From positions 1-64,000 of the forward strand of contig NZ_JARICI010000003.1 in assembly GCF_029257255.1 (NCBI RefSeq): 64,000 bases of DNA, read 5' to 3'. Shown piece after piece: positions 54,242 to 63,502 of this stretch; the first letter of the stretch is position 1; each line of letters opens with the position of its first letter. The translations under genes and the position numbers were made by a program. The DNA is from Sporosarcina sp. GTDB lineage: Bacteria; Bacillota; Bacilli; Bacillales_A; Planococcaceae. The notes under the pieces are model-generated. The model was not told the DNA's origin. It was given only the letters and a program-made list of their open reading frames with translations, and did not search any database.

Positions 54242-57060
54242 ACAGCAGTAAGAGAAAACAGATTGGACTAATAGCTGGTATCCTATTAATTATTGCCGTG
54301 CCAATACTATTTTTTCAATTGTTGGGTGGCAGCCTCTTCCACAAGGATGGAAAGCAGAAGCGGATCATTGCAATTGTCAATGAAGACCTTGGGGATGCAA
54401 AAGAGGGAGAATCGATTGAAATGGGGAAGGAAGTTGTTTCCATCCTATCCGAAGATTCGCCGTATGAATGGAAAGTGATGGGGCGGGGGACAGCAACCAA
54501 TGGATTGAAGTCCAGACAGTATGAGGCGATTGTCTATATTCCATCCGATTTCTCGGAAAATATCTTGTCCTACGATCAACAAAATCCGAAAAAAGCTGAA
54601 TTCTCCTATCAAGTGCAACGGCAGAAGAATGGAGCCCAAAAAGAGAAAGCCTTACGTGAAATTGATAAGGCGACCAACAGGGTGAACGAAAAAATCTCTA
54701 CTTTATATTGGAGTTATGTAGCACTTGAAATGGATCATATTAAAAAGGAATTTACGAATATCTTAGATAAAGAAACCGAGTTCCTGGATGTGATGTCCAC
54801 TTACTATAAACCAGGTTCAGAGACACTTGCCGCTAAGATGAAACAACAGAAAGAGGGGATGGAAGAGCTTCGTTCAAGTATAGGTAATGCAAATGGTGAC
54901 CATGAATCCAGAATTAGAGATACAGATACATTCGGAAAGCAATTGAATGAATTTGTAAACTACGTTGAGCAATACAAAGGCTTTCAGGGACAACAAAAAG
55001 AAATTCTGCTTCAAATGCAAAATAACAGTCTTGAGAAAATACAAAATACTGCGGCTTCGCAAATGCAACGTTTTAATGAATCTGCTCTTGCCCTTAAAGC
55101 GAATAATAAAGAGCTGAATACAAAAATCAATGAAGTGAATAACGTCATCGATGAGAATAAAGCAAAATTCGATGCGCTATCGGAATTACGCAAACAACAA
55201 GTCGATAGGCAAGTGAACGAACTCCTGGCTGTTCAGGGAGCGGCAATCGACCGTTATAATGAGACCTTATTAAGAAAGTTAGAAAAGGCGATGGCTGACG
55301 GGAAAAATGGATCGGACCAAACCGTGCCGGGAGATGTGGATGGACTTCCGCATCAAAAAAAATGGCAAACGATCAGGGATGGTCTGTCCAGTAAGACTCA
55401 GGAAAAAAACGCCAGGGCATTGCCGGATCTGATAGGTGAACAACAAAATATCACTAAACTCATAACAGAGCTTGCAGCATTAAAAACAATAGTGGGAGAC
55501 GATGAAATAGGTACACAAATTTCATCGGAAATCACACAGCTCGAAACCAAGCTACAGGATGTAAAAGATTCTATTGCAAGTAAAGACAAAAGTTGGAGCG
55601 GTGTAAGTTCCGGGGATGTCACAGATTATAAAACAGCCACCTCAGAGTTCGGTGATCTCTATGAAAACTATGAAGCATTAAATGGAAAATACCAATCGGT
55701 TCAATCTATTTTGAAAAACAATTCGCCGGATCAAGTCAGTTTATTGTATGAAATAAAGATGAAAGAATCTTCCTTGCTAAACCATGCTGCCCTAAGTGCA
55801 GACAAGAAAAAGCAATTGGAGAAGCTTTTTAACCAGGGTCCTGCTAACAGTAAAACATCCTCGCTTATGGCTTATTATTCGAAATTGCAACAATTTGCAT
55901 TCACATTAGATGAACGGCATCAGGGTGCACAAAGAGACGAGCTATTAAAGGATGAGATTTTGACAACACTTTTGGAAAGTATCGTTGACATCAGGGAAGA
56001 GGAACTGGAAGGATGGAATTCAGTAGGGAACGGTATTCCTGAAGCTGAGCTAGGAATGAGCAATTTAAGTTCTACTTTCGCTGCCATTATGTCCGGCTAT
56101 GAAACGACAATGGAAGAACAGCATGTGGAACTGCAAAATGACTTGGATTCTTTGAACAATCAAGCAACTTCATTGCTCGCGCATATTAACTCCACTGAAG
56201 GGGAACCTGTTGAAACCGTTGGAGAGGGGCAAGTAATCGCAGGACAGCAAAACGTCGGCACTCAACTTGTTTCATTGAGCAGTGTAATGACTTCCTTATC
56301 CGAAAGACAGAATGGACTCGTCAATTACGCTGTGGATTTATATGGAAAAGCGAATGATATAAAAGATACATCCACTGTATTCAGTGATAAATGGGAAACG
56401 AATATTAGTGCCATGTCCACTTTCAAAGGGGATATACAGTCATTTCTTGCGAATACGTATGTAGATGGTCAAGAAAATGGATATGCATTCAACCATTTTG
56501 TGAACCCATTGGAGTTAAAAGGCGAAGCGACGACGACAGAGGAAGTGAAAAAAGTTCCGCCAGTGATTCTTTTTATCATTTTGCTGATTAGCAGTCTTTT
56601 GATAGGATTCTTTAGTCATCGTTATAAAACGGGCACCACCTGGATGAATTTTGGGCTGATCGGTTTCCTGTCTTTACTCGTGGGTCTGATCATCAGCCTA
56701 TATAGCGTAAATATGTATATTTTAAGAGATGACCGTGCCATTGAATGGACTATTTTTACGATTCTATTATTACTGGCTGGAGCCGCCCTTATAGGTGCAG
56801 CACTTGACTTCAGCCAAACCACGGGATGGCTTGCGGGCATTGTCCTAATGTGCATGTATATTAGTCCATTATTAATTCTTGGTGTTCCAGATATAAAAAT
56901 TCCAGATATTCTATCTGGAGTTTTCAATTCTATTAAATATGAACCCGAAACCCAGTTTATATGGGGAATTGTCATTACGGCAATGGTGGCTGCCGTTATG
57001 TTAGTAATCTCCTATTTCCTTAATAGGAATCGGGAAGTTGAAACTTCCATGGTGGAATAA
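54238..57060 (+). CDS. esaA: EsaA/YueB, T7SS membrane protein
   Basis: 940-aa membrane protein with one N-terminal helix (GLIAGILLIIAVPILFFQLL), a long outside region with coiled-coil stretches (about 130-750) and a C-terminal cluster of about five helices from residue 775. It resembles YueB/EsaA; in B. subtilis the outside part is the SPP1 phage receptor, so this one may also be a phage target. A bit shorter than YueB (about 1,070 aa). Confidence 0.88.
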   Translation: MNSSKRKQIGLIAGILLIIAVPILFFQLLGGSLFHKDGKQKRIIAIVNEDLGDAKEGESIEMGKEVVSILSEDSPYEWKVMGRGTATNGLKSRQYEAIVYIPSDFSENILSYDQQNPKKAEFSYQVQRQKNGAQKEKALREIDKATNRVNEKISTLYWSYVALEMDHIKKEFTNILDKETEFLDVMSTYYKPGSETLAAKMKQQKEGMEELRSSIGNANGDHESRIRDTDTFGKQLNEFVNYVEQYKGFQGQQKEILLQMQNNSLEKIQNTAASQMQRFNESALALKANNKELNTKINEVNNVIDENKAKFDALSELRKQQVDRQVNELLAVQGAAIDRYNETLLRKLEKAMADGKNGSDQTVPGDVDGLPHQKKWQTIRDGLSSKTQEKNARALPDLIGEQQNITKLITELAALKTIVGDDEIGTQISSEITQLETKLQDVKDSIASKDKSWSGVSSGDVTDYKTATSEFGDLYENYEALNGKYQSVQSILKNNSPDQVSLLYEIKMKESSLLNHAALSADKKKQLEKLFNQGPANSKTSSLMAYYSKLQQFAFTLDERHQGAQRDELLKDEILTTLLESIVDIREEELEGWNSVGNGIPEAELGMSNLSSTFAAIMSGYETTMEEQHVELQNDLDSLNNQATSLLAHINSTEGEPVETVGEGQVIAGQQNVGTQLVSLSSVMTSLSERQNGLVNYAVDLYGKANDIKDTSTVFSDKWETNISAMSTFKGDIQSFLANTYVDGQENGYAFNHFVNPLELKGEATTTEEVKKVPPVILFIILLISSLLIGFFSHRYKTGTTWMNFGLIGFLSLLVGLIISLYSVNMYILRDDRAIEWTIFTILLLLAGAALIGAALDFSQTTGWLAGIVLMCMYISPLLILGVPDIKIPDILSGVFNSIKYEPETQFIWGIVITAMVAAVMLVISYFLNRNREVETSMVE

Positions 57061-57064
57061 GCGT

Positions 57065-57586
57065 ATGAAAGTGAAAACAATGATTGTGGTAATTGTAATG
57101 TCCATGCTTATGTGGCAAGCCGCACCTTTGGTGGGGCTTGTCGATTCCAATGATACAATAAATGATTTGGAGCCAGTCATCTACGAAAAGCTGAAATTTA
57201 AAAAGAACACGGATTACTTGCACGATGATGGGAAAATAGAAATGAAGAACACAATAACCAATAGGCAATTTGAAATTCAGTTTGATGGCAGCAGGAAGCT
57301 TCCTGAAAAGGGGGATACATCCTATTTATTTCAAGAGGTTGTTCGTGGGGGCAAAAGCACTGTTGCTGCGAAATCTCTTGAAATTGGATTATTTACAAAA
57401 GGGAAATCCGGATTGCAAGAGAAACCTATAACTCAAATCCCTGATAGTTCCCCGAATAGAAATAATCTTAGGACACTCATTTTTCTAGGTTTAATTACAC
57501 TTAGTTTGGTCATAATGTTCATTTTTTTCGTTCCTAAATTAGTTCAAGTATCTTCTAATGATGAAAGGAAATGGGGGAAGCGATAA
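57065..57586 (+). CDS. essA: EssA/YueC-like T7SS protein
   Basis: 173-aa protein with an N-terminal hydrophobic segment (TMIVVIVMSMLMWQAAPLVGL) and a C-terminal helix (TLIFLGLITLSLVIMFIFFV), the EssA layout. Start is ATG 57065; TTG 57038 inside esaA is possible. Overlaps the next gene by one base (TAATG). Confidence 0.75.
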   Translation: MKVKTMIVVIVMSMLMWQAAPLVGLVDSNDTINDLEPVIYEKLKFKKNTDYLHDDGKIEMKNTITNRQFEIQFDGSRKLPEKGDTSYLFQEVVRGGKSTVAAKSLEIGLFTKGKSGLQEKPITQIPDSSPNRNNLRTLIFLGLITLSLVIMFIFFVPKLVQVSSNDERKWGKR

Positions 57587-57930
57587 TGCTTTTTTACTAC
57601 TATGCCTTGAAAGCAAAAAAACAAAGGGATGTAGAACGGTTAAATGCATGTCAGGGCGAGTTGCAAACGATACAAAGCGAGTTTACTGATAATGCGTGGA
57701 AATGCTTGGATCCGGAATTGACAACGATGACTTGGCAGGGGAAACATGCTAATGATTTTGAGGATATACGGAATTCGGGTATTCACTCGCCTTATCTGGA
57801 GATTACAGGGGAACAATTTGAAAAAGTATTTAATGCAATTATGACGAAGATTACAGAATTAATCGCCGAAATTGCATCTATTCAGCAAACGATTGACAGA
57901 TTACTTGCCGAAATGGAAGCACGGAAGTAA
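57586..57930 (+). CDS. DUF5082/YwqH-like LXG partner
   Basis: 114-aa helical protein. Start ATG 57586 is set by GGGGGAAG 6 bp upstream. The size, the DxAWKCLDPELTT-like middle and its place right before LXG genes match YwqH-type small proteins, which act as targeting partners or chaperones of LXG toxins. Confidence 0.7.
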   Translation: MLFYYYALKAKKQRDVERLNACQGELQTIQSEFTDNAWKCLDPELTTMTWQGKHANDFEDIRNSGIHSPYLEITGEQFEKVFNAIMTKITELIAEIASIQQTIDRLLAEMEARK

Positions 57931-57968
57931 AATGCAACTCAATAATCTGATGTATGGGAGGAATAGGC

Positions 57969-58271
57969 GTGTCAACAGAAATGAAAATCGTTTATGCGGA
58001 TGTAGAAAATCAATTAAGTGAGATGCAGGGGGCTATCGAAGCGCTGGATCCAAAAGCGGCTCCCCCCATTACAGGAAATGCGTTGGATGTTGTTACGAAA
58101 CTGACAGAGTTGTCCACGCAGTTAGAATCACTTTTGGCAAGTTATCAAAAGCTGCTGATAAATAATATTCAAACAACTGAGAAATCCGTTCAATTCATCC
58201 GTGAATCAGACGAGAAAGTAGCTGCCGGTGTTAGCGCTGCAGCATCCGGCAGGGGGAGTGCAATGAAATGA
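57969..58271 (+). CDS. DUF5344/YwqI-like LXG partner
   Basis: 100-aa helical protein from GTG 57969 behind GGGAGGAATAG. The frame ends with a 4-bp overlap (ATGA) into the LXG gene. YwqI-like proteins pair with YwqH-like ones to escort LXG toxins to the T7SS. Confidence 0.7.
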   Translation: MSTEMKIVYADVENQLSEMQGAIEALDPKAAPPITGNALDVVTKLTELSTQLESLLASYQKLLINNIQTTEKSVQFIRESDEKVAAGVSAAASGRGSAMK

Positions 58272-59647
58272 AAATAGTGAAGGTCAGTACATTTACGGAA
58301 GGAATTAAAACCAATATAGATTTACTGGACCGTCTTCAAACAGATACTAAAAAGATCGAATCCTCTATAGAAAAACTAGTTGGTATGGAAGAGTCACTGA
58401 AAGGAAAGGGAGGCAATGCAATCAGATCATTTTATAATGAATGTCATTTACCATTCCTTCAATTTCTGTCTCTATTTAATAGCAACTTCAATAGTACCCT
58501 TACACAAATGAAATCTGCACTTGATGCACTTGAACCCAATTCGGATGGATATATCCAAGTCAGCTTTTTGGAAGGTGAAGTAGAAGCCGGACTTACAGAG
58601 ATTGCGAAGTTGACGGAAAGCCTGACTGATGAAGCCAATGTCATTATGGGTAAAGTTTCTGATATTATTTCCCTCCCTCTGCTACATGACGGAGATGTAC
58701 AAAAAGGGGTGAAATCTGCAAAAAAGAATCGAGATGACACTGTTGCAGATGTTAATATGTTTGATTCTTCTCAAACAAATGCTTTAACCAGCGTGGAATC
58801 AGATTTGATGACATTGGAGCTTTGGCTAATGGATATCCAGTCCTTAATGCAAGAAAATTTAACAGATATATCTTTCCCGGCAGACATGTGGGCAAAATAT
58901 GCTCCAACGACTCCCTTACAGATTGTTACAGAGCATCGCTTATCACCCGTAGGCAGTATGTTGACGAGCGGTGAGAAAAAGGAAGTCGGAAATGGCTATT
59001 TCAATCTGAATGATCTCAAAGGAATGAAAAAAATGGCGGGTACCACAACTGCTAAAGATAGAATCAGTACCGTCGACAAGCCTTTAGAAGAGCTGGCCAA
59101 TGGAAATATTTCATGGCAAAGCAATGATGGCAATCATGTTATCAGTACAGGCAGCTCGATTAATTATCAAGATTTGGGTGTGAAGACGGATAAGATTGAT
59201 TTATACGGGTATGACGTTCATTACACTGTAAGAGACGGTAATTTTATGGTTTTTAAAGATAACCCGAATTTACATTATTATACACAGGGAGCTGAGCAGG
59301 GGCAGTTCAACTACTTCGCGGGTAAAGCAGCCCAGACGACAGCCAATCTAATTGGAACGGGTGGGGTTTTTAAGGTACTTGGTAAAATTCCAGGCGCCAA
59401 TAAAGCTGCGGACATCATAAATAAGAAAGCCCCAAAAGTAGGTTCAGGAGCCAAAACGATTGGTTCATATGAAATTCAGAAAAAGATTCCTGTTTGGGGT
59501 GAACTTATTGGCACCTCAGTTCCTGCCGTAGGTTCAAAAACAGTGATTCTATATATAAGTGAAGATGGAGATAAATGGTCAAAAAGGGTCCGTTTCGAAA
59601 TTAGCCCGAAAGGTGAAGTCACTCCACATAAATGGGAAGTGAACTAA
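58268..59647 (+). CDS. LXG-domain toxin 1
   Basis: 459-aa polymorphic toxin. Residues 1 to about 210 form the helical LXG domain (MKIVKVSTFTEGIKTNIDLL, ESLKGKGGNAIRSFYNECH) used for T7SS export. A linker region (about 220-330) is followed by a C-terminal domain (about 370-459) ending in SEDGDKWSKRVRFEISPKGE. That domain is not recognised; no HNH, EndoU or ADP-ribosyl-transferase motif is visible. A 55-aa membrane protein gene follows. Confidence 0.85.
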   Translation: MKIVKVSTFTEGIKTNIDLLDRLQTDTKKIESSIEKLVGMEESLKGKGGNAIRSFYNECHLPFLQFLSLFNSNFNSTLTQMKSALDALEPNSDGYIQVSFLEGEVEAGLTEIAKLTESLTDEANVIMGKVSDIISLPLLHDGDVQKGVKSAKKNRDDTVADVNMFDSSQTNALTSVESDLMTLELWLMDIQSLMQENLTDISFPADMWAKYAPTTPLQIVTEHRLSPVGSMLTSGEKKEVGNGYFNLNDLKGMKKMAGTTTAKDRISTVDKPLEELANGNISWQSNDGNHVISTGSSINYQDLGVKTDKIDLYGYDVHYTVRDGNFMVFKDNPNLHYYTQGAEQGQFNYFAGKAAQTTANLIGTGGVFKVLGKIPGANKAADIINKKAPKVGSGAKTIGSYEIQKKIPVWGELIGTSVPAVGSKTVILYISEDGDKWSKRVRFEISPKGEVTPHKWEVN

Positions 59648-59684
59648 TCGGCAAGTAGGGATGCTTTAGTAGAGGAGGTACGGT

Positions 59685-59852
59685 ATGGGACCGATTCAAA
59701 TCATTATTCTTTTCACAATTTTTATTATCGTGAAGAATCATATTTGGAAAAAAGGGGAAGAGAAATCGACTGCGTTAGGGACGATAATTGAAATTATTGT
59801 CATAGTAGTGATTGTCTTGGCGCTGGATTACTTTTTTCCGATATTAAGATAA
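59685..59852 (+). CDS. 55-aa membrane protein, immunity candidate
   Basis: Short frame (MGPIQIIILFTIFIIVKNHI...) with AGAGGAGGTAC right upstream of ATG. It has two hydrophobic helices separated by KKGEEKST and ends at 59852. It lies directly behind LXG toxin 1, the standard place of an immunity gene. If real, it suggests that the toxin attacks the membrane or the periplasmic side. Confidence 0.6.
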   Translation: MGPIQIIILFTIFIIVKNHIWKKGEEKSTALGTIIEIIVIVVIVLALDYFFPILR

Positions 59853-60004
59853 TGACATTTCAATTCATGTGTACGAAATAGAAACTGGATGTATCCATAA
59901 TAAAATTTGCATCCACCTTGAATTTATTCCATCCACAAAAATGGAATGAAACCTTTAGTTACGATGGTAAATTCAATATTATATTGCATGTTGGGGTGAA
60001 ATCA

Positions 60005-61789
60005 TTGAAAGTACTGGATGTTGATTTATTTCAAGAAGGGGTAGAACAGAACGTTAACATGTTGAACCGGTTACAGAATGAAATAGATTCCATCTTCCTT
60101 TCAGTTGAGGAATTCGTTTCGATGGATGAGTCATTGAAAGGAAAAGGCGGAGATGCAGTCCGTGAATTCTATGCGGAATGCCATTTGCCGTTTCTTCTTT
60201 TCTTTAAGACCTTTCAAGAAACATTCATTCAAACCTTGACTTCTATGGAAGCAGCGCTGTATTCCTTTGAGCCGGTCTCTTTCGGATTTATCCGGGAGAG
60301 TTTTCTGGAGGGGGAAATAGAATACGGCTTAACGGACATCGCAAGGGTGACCGAAAGTATGACGGATGAGGCAAACAGTATTATGGATCAGGTGGCGGAT
60401 ATCGTTTCCTTGCCCCATCTAAACGATCGCGAAGTGTCAGAAGGGGTACACCAAGCGAAAATAAAGCGGGATGACACAAATACCAGATTATATGAATTCG
60501 ATGCATCCCAAACGAATGCTCTTTCGACAATTGAGCAGGATCTGGCAACCATGGAGATATGGCTTTCAGATATTCAAGGTCTGTTTACATCGGGACTGAC
60601 AGATATCAATTTCCCGGCAGATCAATGGGCAGCCTTAACGACTGGAAATACATTATGGAAAGACCTCATCGCAAGGACAATGCCGATGGGCAGCCTTCCA
60701 ACCATGATGAATGGAAATGCTTCTATTCCAATTCCATACGGACCGGAACAATTTGACGGAAATCTGATCTGCATCGCACCGTCCGGTGACATGTCCGATG
60801 AAAAAGTCAGCGGATCAGTAAACACAGGTGTTGAAATCGCACAGGGCGTAGGAACAGGACTATACGATGTAGGAAAAGATCTTGTGACAGGTATCTGGGA
60901 TCTTTTCACGAAACCTAAAGAAACAATCGGAGGGATGGTCCATGCCGTTTCACATCCAGTGGAGACGTTCGATTATCTAAAGACGGCCATTGTGGAATCT
61001 TATGAACGGGATGTCACAAACGGCGATGCCTATTCCCGTTCCCATTGGTTCTCCTACGCTATCGGTACAACCGTTACTTCAGTTGTCGGAACAAAAGGGG
61101 CAGGTGCTGTTGCGAAAACAGGCCTCACTTCAACGAAAGCCGCAGTACAAAAAGGGACAATAGCTACACAAAATGCTCTCAACTCGCCGAAATTAGCCAA
61201 CCTGTTTCCATACGGCCCCCAAATGCAAGTCGCCATGCCCGGCGGAGTGCCTTATAATGTGATGAACGGTCCTGTCGTGAGAGATCAACTCATCTCCCAA
61301 GTGAAAATGGAGTTGGGTGTTAAGGGTGGGGGTAAAGAAACTTATCAACACCTAAAAGACTATAAGAACAATAAATATTTTACTCGAAGTGTAGAATATA
61401 ATGCAGGTAAAGATGGTACAGGATTTACTTATAAAGTATACCAAAGAGGAGATGTTAATTGGGATATGGTCCGAACAAAAGGGGCGAAAAAAGGTCGTGG
61501 GTTTACAAATGCTGAAGCATCGGCGAAGTACGGTCTTGCTCCTATTCTTGATGATGCAGGTAGTGTTGCAACATTGCATCATTCACAACAAAAAGGTGTT
61601 GGACCATTATATGAAGCTTCAACTAGGTATCATAATATCAGTAATGCTAAAAGAGCTCCACTACATCCTTATAAAGGAAAGTTAAACCCGTCTTATCCAA
61701 TGGATGAAACAACTAGAGGAGCGTTTCAAAAAGTAGATTCTATTAATTATTGGAAGATACGAGGAAAAGAAGCTTTAGGAGGAAAATAA
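60005..61789 (+). CDS. LXG-domain toxin 2, LHH nuclease
   Basis: 594-aa toxin from TTG 60005 (chosen because GTTGGGG precedes it and the N-terminus MKVLDVDLFQEG aligns with toxin 1). The LXG domain covers about 1-210 and is a clear paralogue of toxin 1. A long linker with glycine-rich and pre-toxin-like parts follows, including FPYGPQMQVAMPGGVPYNV. The C-terminal 140 residues have TLHHSQQKGVGPLYEAS and a later histidine (HNIS/HPY), the LHH type of HNH/ENDO VII nuclease. It should cut DNA of rival cells. Confidence 0.87.
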   Translation: MKVLDVDLFQEGVEQNVNMLNRLQNEIDSIFLSVEEFVSMDESLKGKGGDAVREFYAECHLPFLLFFKTFQETFIQTLTSMEAALYSFEPVSFGFIRESFLEGEIEYGLTDIARVTESMTDEANSIMDQVADIVSLPHLNDREVSEGVHQAKIKRDDTNTRLYEFDASQTNALSTIEQDLATMEIWLSDIQGLFTSGLTDINFPADQWAALTTGNTLWKDLIARTMPMGSLPTMMNGNASIPIPYGPEQFDGNLICIAPSGDMSDEKVSGSVNTGVEIAQGVGTGLYDVGKDLVTGIWDLFTKPKETIGGMVHAVSHPVETFDYLKTAIVESYERDVTNGDAYSRSHWFSYAIGTTVTSVVGTKGAGAVAKTGLTSTKAAVQKGTIATQNALNSPKLANLFPYGPQMQVAMPGGVPYNVMNGPVVRDQLISQVKMELGVKGGGKETYQHLKDYKNNKYFTRSVEYNAGKDGTGFTYKVYQRGDVNWDMVRTKGAKKGRGFTNAEASAKYGLAPILDDAGSVATLHHSQQKGVGPLYEASTRYHNISNAKRAPLHPYKGKLNPSYPMDETTRGAFQKVDSINYWKIRGKEALGGK

Positions 61790-61790
61790 A

Positions 61791-62219
61791 ATGAGTATTT
61801 TGCCTGATAAACTAGATGAAGTTCTTGGAGAAGAAATATATATACGGGAAGATAGAAATTTAGTGAAGGATGCATTAATAAGGCTAGATGTAGATGCATC
61901 AGATACTTTCCAAGAATTTTATAACCAGTATGAAGGACCCTTTTGGGAAGAATTTGTACCATTTGAATTACTGGATATGGTAGATGAAGTAAATAATATT
62001 GAATCATACACACTTATTTCTAGAAAAGAACACGGTTTTCCGAAGCAGTATCTGGTTTTAAGTGAAATGTCAGCAAATGCTATATTAGTGCTTGATACTG
62101 TAACAGATAACGTTTATATAGTTAATTTTGAGGGTGGAGATGAACTGCTTTTAAAAGGAGAGTTAAAGGCAAGTTGGTCTTCGTTTAGTGAGTTTTTGAA
62201 GGCGTATTTTAATTGTTAA
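61791..62219 (+). CDS. SMI1/KNR4 (SUKH) immunity protein 1
   Basis: 142-aa acidic protein that starts one base after the toxin 2 stop. It has the SUKH pattern: FQEFYNQYEGPFWEEF early, VLSEMSANAILVLD in the middle and WSSFSEFLKAYF at the end. It should neutralise the LHH nuclease. Confidence 0.8.
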   Translation: MSILPDKLDEVLGEEIYIREDRNLVKDALIRLDVDASDTFQEFYNQYEGPFWEEFVPFELLDMVDEVNNIESYTLISRKEHGFPKQYLVLSEMSANAILVLDTVTDNVYIVNFEGGDELLLKGELKASWSSFSEFLKAYFNC

Positions 62220-62477
62220 TTAACGTTTACTAATAGAAAATTTACAGATATTCAAAAGAGTAAAGGGAAGCAAACAGGTACTGGTCAAGCATGGTTTCCT
62301 GAAAATTGGTATAAGGAAGATATAGGGAAAGCCGGAGAATATGTAACGAATATGCCTGGACACAAGAATATTGCTGATGGTGTAACAGTATTCGGTGAAT
62401 ACAATGGTGTTAGGGTAGGCGTAATCAAAACAAATGGAGAGATAAGAACGATTTTTCCAGATAGTATGTACAAATAA
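62220..62477 (+). pseudogene. orphan EndoU-like toxin cassette
   Basis: Frame without start or SD. It contains GTGQAWFPENW, IGKAGEYV, GVTVFGEYNGVRVGVIKTNG and RTIFPDS. This is the C-terminal pattern of bacterial EndoU-type RNase toxins. The LXG part and linker are missing, so it is a silent spare toxin tip of the kind found downstream of polymorphic toxin genes. Confidence 0.65.
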
Positions 62478-62522
62478 TGATATTTTGTATCAAGAGAGAT
62501 TCATCCTGGTTTCCAAGCAAAC

Positions 62523-62558
62523 ACCTTGATTGGCTAAATGCCTTTCAAGGTATTTTTT
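62523..62558 (+). terminator. cassette terminator, copy 1
   Basis: ACCTTGATTGGCTAAATG pairs at its ends with TTTCAAGGT and is followed by T-run. A similar unit (CCTTGTTTGGCTAATG...CAAGG) lies at 63354, after the next cassette. Confidence 0.75.
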
Positions 62559-62628
62559 ATTGTTGGTGGGAGATACCCAGTGACGAATAGTTCAATTTTT
62601 ATGCAGAGAAAATGAGTAACTCCTGTAA

Positions 62629-62750
62629 TTAAAACAAGCGGGTGTTACACCACAACTTAGTCAAGTGCAGTAATAGAATTAATACCAACTGATTTGCATG
62701 GAAATATTCCGCATATTGGTTCAGCATCAGATTTACGGGGAGGGTACTAA
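62629..62750 (+). pseudogene. orphan HNH-like toxin tip, frameshifted
   Basis: LKQAGVTPQLSQV in one frame continues after a +1 shift as AVIELIPTDLHGNIPHIG then SASDLRGGY to 62750. The LIPxDLHxxxxHxGxAxxLR pattern is an HNH-type toxin end. It stops 4 bp before the start of the SUKH gene that follows, so toxin and immunity order is preserved. Confidence 0.6.
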
Positions 62751-62753
62751 AAA

Positions 62754-63323
62754 GTGGAACAATTTAAAAAAAAGCTAGAAACAATAATTGATTTCGATGT
62801 AAAAGAAATTGAAATTAGTAGGAATGAAGACCATATAAATAATCTAGAAGGAAAATATAATATGAAGTTACCTCAAGATTATTCATTTTATCTGCAACAT
62901 TATGGTAATGATTATATCAAGGAAGATTATCACTTTATTCCTCCAGAAGGTTTGTCAAATAAAATTAAGCTAACGCAATTTGAAGTAGACTCATTTTATG
63001 GATTATATAATGATGAAAATAATATTGAGGACAAGATAAACTTTTATAAAGATTTATTACCAGCTGATTTAATTCCTATTGCAGATTTACCAGGAGGAGA
63101 TTTAGTTTGTATTGGAATAAAAGATGACACACAAAATAAAATCTATATTTGGTTTCACGAAATGGATGGAGAAAATATATATTTAGTATCTGACTCTTTC
63201 AAAAGTTTTATAATGAACTTTAAAAGGATAAATGTCGAAGGAAATAATTTGGGAAATGTTAATTTAAATATGAGTAATAAGTTAAATGCATTTCTAACTA
63301 ATGCATCTAAAAAAATGAAATGA
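62754..63323 (+). CDS. SMI1/KNR4 (SUKH) immunity protein 2
   Basis: 189-aa SUKH protein starting at GTG 62754 behind GGGGAGGG. NLEGKYNMKLPQDYSFYLQH near the start, LPADLIPIADLPGGDLVCIG in the middle and FKSFIMNF at the end are SUKH hallmarks. Paired with the broken HNH-like tip just upstream. It may still protect against a rival's toxin. Confidence 0.82.
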   Translation: MEQFKKKLETIIDFDVKEIEISRNEDHINNLEGKYNMKLPQDYSFYLQHYGNDYIKEDYHFIPPEGLSNKIKLTQFEVDSFYGLYNDENNIEDKINFYKDLLPADLIPIADLPGGDLVCIGIKDDTQNKIYIWFHEMDGENIYLVSDSFKSFIMNFKRINVEGNNLGNVNLNMSNKLNAFLTNASKKMK

Positions 63324-63353
63324 TGATAAGTTGCTTAAGTATTATATCCAGAA

Positions 63354-63391
63354 ACCTTGTTTGGCTAATGTCTCTCAAGGATTCTTTTTTA
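63354..63391 (+). terminator. cassette terminator, copy 2
   Basis: CCTTGTTTGGCTAATG...CTCAAGG with T-run, matching copy 1 at 62523. Repetition suggests that cassettes move together with this terminator. Confidence 0.7.
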
Positions 63392-63394
63392 ATT

Positions 63395-63500
63395 AAGGGT
63401 ACCTGTGCAAGAAACTATTATTTTTGTTTAAACATTCGTGACAATTTAAACAATCATGAATGAGTGAGCTTTTGTGTTTGTTTCTCTCGCAGGTACCTTA
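63395..63500 (+). repeat. imperfect palindrome next to orphan cassette
   Basis: AAGGGTACCTGTGCAAGAAAC (first 20 bases matter) and GTTTCTCTCGCAGGTACCTT are inverted copies about 60 bp apart. Inside lie TTTAAACATTCGTGAC and TTTAAACAATCATGA. It ends exactly where similarity to toxin 2 begins. Could be a small inserted element or a recombination footprint. Confidence 0.45.
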
Positions 63501-63502
63501 TT

